Part shown: piece by piece, positions 24,035-34,054 of the stretch
Layout: the number at the start of each line of letters is the position of its first letter
Position numbering within the stretch: position 1 is the stretch's first letter
Assembly (NCBI GenBank): GCA_000697335.1
Contig: JNEM01011120.1
Span: 1-36,571 of the forward strand
Source: Conidiobolus incongruus B7586
Lineage: Eukaryota > Entomophthoromycota > Entomophthoromycetes > Entomophthorales > Conidiobolaceae
DNA length: 36,571 nt
Reading direction: 5' to 3'
Notes under the pieces: model-generated
What the model was told of the DNA's origin: nothing
The model's database searches: none
The model's input: the letters and a program-made list of their open reading frames with translations, nothing else
Position numbers and translations under genes: made by a program

Positions 24035-26279
24035 ATTGATGACCCCTGATATAAAATTTTTGGAATTTTTTTTACTTATGGGTGACTTGCTTTTATATAA
24101 ATAAGAGTAAATAGAATTCACTAATATTTTTGAAAAGATTATGGGTATTTCCGAAGTAAATGAGTTTTAGAAATTGATCAAATAGTTGGATTAGTTTTGA
24201 TTGCTCTTAATACTTTTTTTAATATTTTCTATTTTTGGATGAAAATGAAATATAATTTTTGAAAACAAAATAATTATAATATATCATAATATCAAAATCA
24301 AACCTTAACTTATCACAAATTAATCACTATTTAACTTCAAAATTTACATTTGATCAATTACTAAATTTCAAATTAAATCAAAGATTAGTATTTTGTTTCT
24401 TTTCTGAATTTATATCCAATTTACTAGATCCTAATTACTTCATATATTTTATCAATATTTTACATTCATCTAATTATATTTGAAGTTATTTGAATAAATT
24501 TTATTGTAATTATATAAACATTAATTTCACTAAAATAAAAATAAAAAAAATAACTTTTAATTATTATTATTATTAAAAAATATTTTGACAAAATAAAAAA
24601 TAAAATCTAAAAATACTATACTATGGTGTACATATTTTTCTGATTACTAAATTTATAATGTATTTAATTATTAAATATTTTGAGTATTTATATTATTGTG
24701 TACTATTAAATTTCCTTTGTTTTCTTAGCAAAATATATCATGAATTTATAAAGTTTAATTGGTAAAGCTCTGTACATGCTATTAACAAAATAAATTATAT
24801 TTTCTGTGACTAGTATTGCTCCTTAAATAAATACAAAAATATACACCACTAGTGATTGCAATACTTTGTGAAAAATTGTTAAATTATATTTTATTAATTT
24901 AAAAAAGAAATAAAATATAAATTATTTTTGTAGAGAAGAATTAAACAATTAAAACTTTCATCATTGAAGAAAATTGTATAAAATATAATGTTTACAATAC
25001 TCAAATAACTGAATATTAATTCATTCTAACTATTTTTGGCTAGTTCACATCCATAAAAATTTGTTGATTTATATTATTCATATATGAAAAAGTTTATAAT
25101 TAAATACATAGTACCAAAAATACTATTTTCTATTAAAAGCACTGAGTACAATTAGCAATTCAAAAAATATTTTTAATAACCAATTAAAAATTTAATATAG
25201 TGCCAATTTATTGAAATTACAGTTCTATAATTTTTATAATATACCATTATATTTTTGAAATAGATTAGATAATATTAATTATATTTATGAATTAAATGTA
25301 AGATTTTAAATATAAAATTTTACAAAAAATCTATTGTTATGATAATCTTGAGCTTTGTTTAATACTATAATAATTATTATTAGTGTATATCTATTTCATT
25401 AGAATATATATTTTGTACAATTTCAAAATTGACCAATTGCAATGACAAGGTTAAGATTTAGATATTTAAGGAAATATACTTACAAGATTAATACGGTAAT
25501 ATAATAAATTGAAAATATTGGCTTATGAAAAATAGTCAATTTTATAAATGAATGAATGGATAGTAGCAAAACATCTAATCACTTCCTGTCTCTGCTGTAT
25601 ATACTTAAAAATAAAAAGTTCATATTTTATGCATAATTCTTGAATATTTCTAATAGGTAATCAAAACACTTTTCATTTTGATTAGATCGAATATTCTTAA
25701 AATTAATATCAATATAAAATATTTGAGATACACTACTCATTAATAATCAGTTGATAGCTTGAAAATATCAATTCAATGACTAAATGACTGTATCTTAAAA
25801 TTCAAAATTAGGTATCATCAACATATCAATAATTAAATAGTTTGCTTGATATTTTATTGAAAACAACATCAAAATAAATTTCATATTAATAAATTACAGA
25901 TTATTTTATATGAAAGAATTGCTTTGAGTGCATTTTATAATCTTTTTATGATAAATAATAAGCTCCCTCTTCAATACACTGAAAACCCATGATTTATTTC
26001 AGATCAAACCAATAGAAATTTTTGGGTAGGCGACAATTAAAAAAACTCAATATAATTTCAATATCATTAAAAATTATAATATTAATAATAAATATATCCT
26101 TATATAGTTTAGACATTTTACTAGTAACTACTATTTAGTATTGAAATTTTTCAAATTTGAATATATTTAATTGTATTTATCATAATATTTTTTCCAAATA
26201 TATACATAAAATAAATTGATGATTTATATAGCTAGTGTAGGTATAGGTTTATAATATATATTACTCTGTATTTTTAATA
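24035..26279. other. AT-rich spacer between TE4 and mariner B
   Basis: 2.2 kb with no supportable gene or repeat apart from poly-A and TAT microsatellite runs (for example around 24540-24580). The TE4 promoter should lie near the left edge. Confidence 0.5.
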
Positions 26280-27557
26280 ATGGGAATTTTTTACAATTAA
26301 AAATAAATAAACATTTGAATATATAATATATAAAAATAAATATATAATATAAATTTAATAGTTTTTTTTATTATTAATAACTTTTTGCTATACTTTTAAC
26401 AAACTTCTAACACCTAAAAAACAATTCTTTTTATTAAAGACCAAAATTTAATGTTTCACAAACCACTTAAATTTTCCTGTAGAAATTTTCCTTCTTGTAA
26501 ACTAGTTTTTTAATTGCTTAAAGCAATTATAATTATATAAGTTATAATCAAAAGAATATACTAGATATAGTAGTTTTTTCCAGTTATTTTTAATTAGAAA
26601 GTTTTTTACAACTTTAGATTTATGTATTTTACAATTATTATGTAAAATAATAAGTTTTTTAAATTATATTGAAAACACTAATTAGAAATATTTTTATTTA
26701 AAAAAACAATATATAATTTACTATTAATTAATTTTCTTTTAAAAACTAAATAAAAATAGTATATACTATTATAATTTATTGTAATAATTAACATTTACTT
26801 ATTAACAAAATATTTATTTAAAGGGATTTATAGAAAAAGTTGATTTAACTTAATCTAACATCTTGATTTGTGGTTTAATAAAAGATTATACATAAAGATT
26901 TAAGATTCATCAATTGTAATTATTCACTATAAAAGTTTAAGCTTCTAATAATATTTCAATAAGTTTTGTTTAACAATAACTACTCTAGTTTTTTTTAAGT
27001 TTTAGTTAAATTATAAGGTACCTATTTTATATTTTTATTTATTAATTTTAGTTTAAACTTTAAAATATATAAAATACTTGTAAAACTAATATTAAAGTAC
27101 TTAGATAATTCTTTAATTGAAATAAAAAGGTACTTTTCAATATATTTTTTCATTTTATTTATAATTGAAAAAGTAACAGTTGAAGTTAGTTTTTTAGATT
27201 TTAATAGGTTTTGAATAGTTTCTCTTCTAGCTTTAAAGTAATTTACCCAGCAATAAATTGTTGATTTAGATAATATTTTATTACTAAAAGTTGCTTGTAA
27301 ATTTTAAATAATTTTAGAGGGTTTATGGTTAAGTTTTATTAATACTAAAATAAAAAACTTTTGATGATTACTATTTGGTTTAAGTATAATTAAATTAAAC
27401 AATTAATTTTAAAAAGTTAATTTTTTAATCAAAAAAACTAATATATATATATATATATATATATTAAAAATATATAATTTCCTATTAACTTTATATATAT
27501 TTATTTATTTCAAACTAATAATATGTTTGAAAAATTAGAAATTAAAAAATTTCCCAT
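26280..27557 (-). mobile_element. Decayed mariner transposon (copy B), ends preserved
   Basis: 1278 bp, minus orientation. The left end reads ATGGGAATTTTTTACAATT and the right end ..AAATTTCCCAT. The first seven bases are exact inverses, and each end is flanked by TA (26278-26279 and 27558-27559), the target duplication of Tc1/mariner elements. Mariner transposase blocks can be read on the minus strand in order: TIYCWVNYFKARRETIQNLL; ISIKELSKYFNISFTSILYI (helix-turn-helix); VPYNLTKT, the position of the family's WVPHxL box; IITIDES, where mariners have the first catalytic Asp; and a C-terminal GVRSLLKV segment near 26400, just inside the left end, where mariners end in ..RWQKCI. More than ten in-frame stops show it cannot encode an active enzyme. 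(TA)n runs occur near 27437-27465. It is the best template of the three copies. Confidence 0.82.
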
Positions 27558-28552
27558 TATTTCAAATTTAAGATAATAATAATATATTTGATATCATCAG
27601 AATTATAAATAATAATAAGTTTATTTTTATAAATTATTTTTGAAAAATTAGTTAAATTTATATCAGAATCTTATAAGATTGGATCATTGATATATTATTT
27701 TATTTACAAACATTTTTTATAATAGTTCTTAATTGATATTCATTGTTTCATAAATCATATTAACATATTATTATATAAACCAACTTGTTAATAAATGGGA
27801 ATATTATTCATTTGTTTTATAATTCTTATAAAATTATATATTATAAAAATAAAATAAATTACTGATAATTAATAAAATTTCATAATAAAATAAAAATAAA
27901 TATGAATTATATAGCATAATATTATTTATTCAAAATTTTATTTAAAGAATTTCATATTTTTAATTGACACTATATCTTATTAAAAATATATAAAATTATA
28001 GATTAATTAATATTAATTAAAATATTTTGTTTTTGTTATATTAATTTTTAATCGTAAAATACTTGGTATTAGTATAGATATTATACTATAAGCTAATATC
28101 AGTAGTGTTTTCATATTGCAAAATAATATGTATTTTGGAGTTCATGTTTTTGTTCATAACAATTATAAATATATTAAATGATTTATTTTGATAATTTGAA
28201 GTATTTTCTACAAAGTATTAATTTAATAGTGATGTGTATTGATGGTGAAAATATTCAAGATTGAAGAGATTACGTAACTTAATACCTAACTCAATATATA
28301 GTATTGAGATTAGCAAAGAGATAGAAGTGGTTGAATTATTAATAAGATAGCCTTATATGTAAAAGAATCTAAAATGATGAATATCATTGTGCTATTTATT
28401 GAAATATTTAAATTGTTGATTTGGGAAAAGTATTTTTATAAATTTATTTAAATTGATTTTTAATCAATTTTATTTACTTTTCATTTTAAAACCAGTCACC
28501 AATAAAAAATTTAACAAAAACTCATCTATAAAAAATTAACATTAATACAAAG
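27558..28552. other. AT-rich spacer between mariner B and TE5
   Basis: 1 kb with no supportable gene, RNA or repeat. Confidence 0.5.
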
Positions 28553-29312
28553 ATATTTTGTACTTTTGATTCTAATATAATCCATAAAACTAAGTTACAT
28601 ATTAAATTAATCCTTTATGCAAATTAATTAATAGCGAGATTTTTTTTCTAACTTGTCAGAAAATATTGGAAATGAATTTAACAAATGTCCTTTATTAATT
28701 ACTCTATCTGTACTGTGAGACCAACGACTAAGCTCAAAACACATCCATTGGTATGAACTAATATAGTTTGAAAGGGCGCTAATCAACGTTTGAGGAATAT
28801 CAACTGGCTAAGATTTGTAGAACCTGGTATAGTAAGTATATTCAAAGTTACATTGATTATTAATATTTTAAATATAGGACGCTCTCACTATATGAAGCTA
28901 TTTAAATTATATATGGGACCTCAAGAATCCCAAACATTCAATGTCACTGCAGGTGGTTTAACAGTGAATAAAGCGTCTATGAATTACACATTGCCAGTTA
29001 TCTATAGCCATCGGTTATATCTATTTGTCACAAGATTAATCCCTATATTTCTTCTGATCAATCGTGTTGAAGCAAACAATTGCTACCAAAGTGAAAATTT
29101 TAATCAAAAATTTGTTAATCTTTCATTCCAAGTTTTATTCTCATTCCAAAGATAAGCTAGCTGGAGAGAGTGAAACGTTAATGGTGGGTTACAAATTTAA
29201 ACTTATTAAAAAGAGAAATGTTATGAAAAATATTGTGAATGTACTTACCAAGTTGAAAAATGGTCCTGAAACTATTCAAGAATTAACATTACACTTACTA
29301 GTTAGATTGTAA
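28553..29312 (+). pseudogene. TE5: hotdog thioesterase-like paralog, broken copy
   Basis: Plus-strand copy of the family. Exon 1 (about 28553-28724) ends NKCPLLITLSVL, then TGA where the Trp of WG is expected, and has several stops and no ATG further upstream; its donor is CG instead of GT. Exon 2 (28775-28826, 52 nt) is open, with a good acceptor and donor: GANQRLRNINWLRFVEP. The expected Asp at its first codon is Gly. Exon 3 is 28878-29013 and is out of frame by one base at its 3' end (SHYMKLFKLYMGPQES, then MNYTLPVIY). Exon 4 (29073-29312) is open to its stop: TIATKVKILIKN, then FYSHSKDKLAGESETLMVGY. It ends four residues before the family's usual end. The open frames within it are fragments, not independent genes. 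Sister to TE6, with which it shares the ANQ motif in exon 2 and the LMVGY block in exon 4. Confidence 0.78.
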
Positions 29313-31444
29313 TCAAATTTTTGATGATTTTTTATATTTGATCTTGTTACTATTATAATATATATTGATAGATCAATTTTATCAAGTTTTGATTCAAAAA
29401 TATAGTCCTTAAGCTAATAATAGCGCATTGAAAATATGTATTACAAATATTTAAATGATTCCTATTGCATCATGTATTACTCAATTGCAATGAATTAGTA
29501 AATTATTAGTTAGATTCACTGTTAATAAATATTCATATTTAATAGACGTATTTATTTTCATTTATAATAGAACTATATTCTTAGAATATATAGTATTATA
29601 TTTGCATGATTTATTACCGATTTATTTTAATTTATGCGTTTAGTTTATTATATGATAAATTCAAAATATTATTAAATATATCAATTAACAAAAATATAGT
29701 TGTTCATTTATATTCTAATTAGAGCATTATTGATATAACACTCTTAGAGTAGGACACTTGATATTGTAAACTATTTGAGAATATATTTTCAGAAATCATT
29801 GTTTAAATTTAATTATTTCAACAAGAAGGTCCTATGTTATGTATAACTATAATTTTTTTGAATTAAAAACTAGTTTTATTAATGATCCAACCACTTTTAT
29901 CATTTTTAATTACCTTAATACCATATAATAAGTAACTTCATAAATACCAGTAACATCAATTGTAATTTTTTAAGATTATTATAGTCATTTAAATTATCAA
30001 AAATTTATTCTATAATTATTGTTCCAAATATACTTCAGAAAAACAATAAATAAGAATATTAATTGATTTTATTAAAAATTATCAAATGGATATTTTATAG
30101 ATTGTGTAGTATTCTCTATCACTTGATATTTTTATATATGTGTATAATATTAAATTGGTGATTTAGAAAAGATAGTTTATATTTTAATAAAAAATTCTTG
30201 ATTAATTTAAGAAATATATTTAATAAAATTAATATTATAAATTATTATATTTGATAGTAGAAATAAAAGATAATGTAAATTAAAATTCAATGACAATATT
30301 ATATCTGTAAGTATAGTGGTAACAAGGTTAATATAGTGTAGAGGAAGGCTTAGTATAAAAGTAGTGTGGCTTGTAATATAGTACCAATAATGTAGCAGGA
30401 TGATATAAATGCAAATAAAGTTTAATTAAACTTTGTAAGCAAATGAATCAACTCTGATATACTAGGTAATGTCAATATATTATAATATTGACAGAATAGT
30501 CTCAACCTTATAAATAATAAAAAGGTAAAAAATAGTAAGAATTGGGGGAAAAAAGAACCTAGTTTATTAAATAATCCAATACAATTTATACAATTAATTT
30601 AGCTTTAAAAGTATGAATTAACTATATAATTTATAGTTAAATGGATTATGTAGAAATATAGAAAAGAATTTAAGAATTATTCTCCTAATAATATTAATAT
30701 TTGATGTTAAAAAATCACTTATTCAGGGTATAAAATTCAAGAGATAATTTTCTAACTATGAAATAAATACTATATAGTATATATTAAGAAGAATTACTTT
30801 TCAATAATTATAAGATACTGGATCAAAATATAATGTTTAAAGTCACTTAATCACTTATTAAATAAATATTCATAAATTCAACCTAAATTTTGACCCTTTT
30901 TAGAATAAAAATTGGTAAATAATTCAATTTAAGAAGATCAGAACATTATAGAATTGATATTGCATATTAAATAACTTTAATATAAAACTCAACATATTTT
31001 ACTAATATTCTAATTAAATATATTTTTTATATTATTTAAACCAATTTGTTAACATTAAAATGAGATTAATTTCAAATTAGGTTAATATAAAATCATTTAT
31101 AAAATATAAATAGATATTTTAAAAAATTATAATATCTTTTGTAATCAGCATTAGTTAAAATAGACTACTAATAAATCATTTAGAGATTATATTATACATA
31201 TTATTGAATTAATTAAATACAATTGTGCATTGGAAAATATCTACCAAATATCACCATTGTTAATAATGAATATAAATTTTAATAATATATTTATGAAGAA
31301 AATAAAATAAATTCGAAATTGAAAAGTAATAGTTGAAGAAATTATTTACATAACTAATTATATCTATTTCATAATTTATTGCCTGACAAAATTTTTAAAT
31401 TAATCTATCAAAATATATAAAATTAAAAAAACTGAATCAAATTT
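29313..31444. other. Spacer between TE5 and TE6, with two palindromes
   Basis: 2.1 kb without a supportable gene. A purine-rich patch at about 30300-30420 is followed by a perfect 18-bp palindrome, AAAGTTTAATTAAACTTT (30417-30434), and by an inverted repeat TGTCAATAT / ATATTGACA (30470-30478 and 30485-30493, 6-base loop). The cluster could fold as RNA or bind a dimeric protein, but nothing shows that it does. Confidence 0.4.
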
Positions 31445-32189
31445 ATGAAAAGTTAAAATTCTAGTTGGTAATTGTAAAAGCAATTCCTAAGCAGCTTTGG
31501 GACCACCTTGCAATTTGGTGAGTGCTTTGAACATATATTCGGCAATGTCACGTTTTTAATGAGATGTGTATATATCCTACCATTAATACTTCCCTATCTC
31601 CAGCTAACCTATCCCTCGTGTGTGAATAAAACTTGAAGTGAAAGATGAATGAATGCTTGGTCAAATTTTTTACTTTGGTAGTAACTGTCAACTATAAAAA
31701 TAACTGGAAATTAGGGTATTATACAGTGATCAAGGTATTACAGAGTCGGGATAAGTGATGGGTAAGATATTAGTTATGAATATTTTCTTTTACTATTAAA
31801 CCTCCAGAATTATTGCCAAAAAGAATTAGAAGAATTCTTTGGAGTAAATATGTAAACTTAATTGTGATAGGTAGTCCATACGTCTTATTGAAGTTATTCA
31901 GTATAATTGATATTATTTTGGTTATGTTTATATTAACAGACTCTACAAATTGTAACCAGCTGCTATCGTTTAAATACTGGTTAGCGTCATATCAATGGAT
32001 GCTTTTTGAGTTTGCTTGTTGATCTCCCAGCATATTCAGAGTAAATACCGAATGACAGTTGTCAATCTCAATTTAGAATATTTGACAATTCGAATAAATT
32101 TTCTCTTAAATTTAGATTATTTATTTATTTATTATATAATTTAGTCAAATTGATGAAATTGGAATTTAAAGTACAAAACTGTGTATGTA
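31445..32189 (-). pseudogene. TE6: hotdog thioesterase-like paralog, broken copy
   Basis: Minus-strand copy, tail to tail with its closest relative TE5. Exon 1 (about 32189-32019) ends EIDNCHSVFTLNML-GDQ but has lost its ATG. Exon 2 (about 31990-31935) reads DANQYLNDSSWLQFVES, keeping the Asp that TE5 has lost, but its acceptor is degraded. Exon 3 (about 31870-31735) reads NSGGLIVKENIHN, then a stop, with the YPDS end out of frame. Exon 4 starts at 31691 after an intact TAG acceptor (LTVTTKVKNLTKHSFIFHF, then FYSHTRDRLAGDREVLMVGY). It shifts frame near 31550 and has a stop near 31493 before ELLLQLPTR. About five breaks. An open frame on the opposite strand at 31813-32022 is a shadow of it. 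Confidence 0.76.
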
Positions 32190-33118
32190 TTTATTCAACT
32201 CTTGATATAGTGAATTGAAACATCTTAATTTTCGATGGGTGGCTGGGTTATATAGAACTGTTTTTTGCATATTAATCTATTGCTTAGATAATTGAATTTT
32301 CATATGAAAATAAGTTCAGTTTAATTCATACAATATAGAAAAAAACTTATCATTTTATTATATATTACCAAAAATTTTGCTTTTATTCGTATTAATGTCA
32401 ATTTAATTGAATATTCTAAAGCAAAAATTGAAATAATAAAATTGTTATTTTGATTTTGATAAAATTTATCCAATCTAGATATTGTATAATTATCTAAATT
32501 TATTCATTGATCCACTTATGAAACGTTCAAACTCCCTTATAGAGTGGTATATTTTAATTCGTTTTATCACAGAAAATAATGAGGTTAGGGAATAAAACAT
32601 ATTTGGAATATTAAAAATCTGAAAATATTGCTTTTACTATTTATTATTTATATAAACTATGTTATTTACTAAAATATGATAATATTCTAATTTTAAAAAA
32701 ATCGAATTTTTACATTCCTTTAAATGTTCGAATTTAATCCTATAGATTCAATTAGTTGTTTAAATAATGCTAGTCATTATAATTAATATGTTGAAAATTT
32801 ATATTTGATTTATTTGAAAAATTCTCAAATGAACAATTTACAGCAATATATGATAGATTGAAAATATAAAATCTATTATATTGTTCTAATTAAGGTATGT
32901 ATGATGCCCTTAAATATGTGTATTCTTGACAATATTCCAACTCATTAATAATCACAAAAAATGTCAAAATAAATTATAAAAACAAACTTGAATATATAAA
33001 AATCCCAAGCTCCAATCCTCTATGTAAAAAAGTTATCAATAATTAGTTATAAAGGTAAAGAAATGATGGTAATTTATTCATTAAAGATTAATATGAAAAA
33101 TGAATTAAATAATAAAAA
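32190..33118. other. AT-rich spacer between TE6 and the BolA gene
   Basis: 0.9 kb with no supportable gene or repeat. The BolA 3' UTR lies at the right edge. Confidence 0.5.
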
Positions 33119-33611
33119 TTATTGACTAATACTTTGACGATGAGTTTCCCATTGGCTAGGAGTATAATTTTTCTAAATTGAAATCAGTATTTTTATAAAT
33201 TTTAATTATTATTTATAAAAACTTACTTGGGAGAAAGCATGAAGTTGAGATATTTGAGAAGCTGCAGCTTCATTTACTAATCTAAAAAATTATTCTTTGT
33301 AAATTTATTATTTAATAGATATTATATTAAGCATTACCTATGTCTTTTTAATAAAGTAAGTCCTTCAAATTCTTCAGAAACGACAATAACGTCAAAACTT
33401 TGACCACAACCTCCTTTATTATATATTGTTAAATTCTATTACTAAATAGATATTTGATTTTATTACCTGAAGTATCCGTTACTTCCTATATGACAAGTTA
33501 AAAATTAATAAACTAGTATTTATTGAATTAAATTTTCTTGTTAATTACCACATGAGTACATTTAATACGACTTTCAATAGCTTGTTTAATATCTTCAGCA
33601 GTAACTGTCAT
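33119..33611 (-). CDS. BolA-like protein, BOLA2/Fra2 type
   Basis: Small partner of monothiol glutaredoxins. BOLA2/Fra2-type proteins share a [2Fe-2S] cluster with Grx3/4 in cytosolic iron sensing and cluster delivery. Five exons, 88 aa: 33611-33549, 33485-33467 (19 nt), 33413-33338, 33281-33227, 33172-33119. Four introns of 63, 53, 56 and 54 nt, all GT..AG. Motifs: SGGCGQSFDVIVVS, FEGLTLLKRHRLVN, LHAFSQKNYTPSQW. Cys30 and His67 sit 37 residues apart, the same spacing as the cluster ligands Cys66 and His103 of yeast Fra2. The length is close to human BOLA2, and there is no presequence, which argues for a cytosolic BOLA2 rather than mitochondrial BOLA1/3 role. It is transcribed away from UTP25. 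The fold and family are firm; the pathway role is by homology. Confidence 0.95.
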
Positions 33612-34054
33612 TTTATATATTAAAAAATATATATTTTAATAAAGTTTATTTAATTAAATTTTTATTAATTTATTGTAATGAGGACCCAATTTCATTCATA
33701 ATTTATTTTAATTAATTAAATTACATAAAATTATGGGTATTTATCATTTAATTTTATAGAATTTTATTTAATTATAATATTTATTATATTAGTAATAATT
33801 TAAATACACATAAGTAATATTTAATATTTTAAAATTTTCAATCATTTATTGGTTAATATCATAATTAGTTTATTAATTTTGTTTCATTTAAAATATAATT
33901 AAAATCAATAAATAATATTATTGATAATAATAATTTGAGAATAATATCTAGAATTAGTCCCATAAAATATCAAATTCCGATTTTGGCTATAAAATGATCC
34001 TAATTCGAAAATTTATTAAAAATTTGAATCAGCAAAAAATAAAAAGCATAATTA
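33612..34054. promoter_or_regulatory. Bidirectional promoter region, BolA gene and UTP25
   Basis: The 443 bases between two divergent start codons must hold both promoters. The sequence is almost entirely A/T, with short poly-T and poly-A tracts. No defined factor site or unambiguous TATA box can be picked out at this composition. Next to UTP25 (33950-34020) it is slightly less AT-rich. Confidence 0.5.

Noticed and set aside
27437-27468. (TA)n run, as in intron 1 of UTP25 at 34276-34293
   Set aside because: A simple microsatellite, expected at this base composition and of no evident function.
28790-29312. The two overlapping plus-strand open frames as one or two functional small genes
   Set aside because: They are exons 2-4 of the TE5 pseudogene read through an intron. 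Exon 1 has a stop at the conserved Trp, no start codon and a lost donor, and exon 3 is out of frame.
31813-32022. A 69-codon plus-strand open frame
   Set aside because: It is antisense to exons 2 and 3 of the TE6 pseudogene and has no features of its own.
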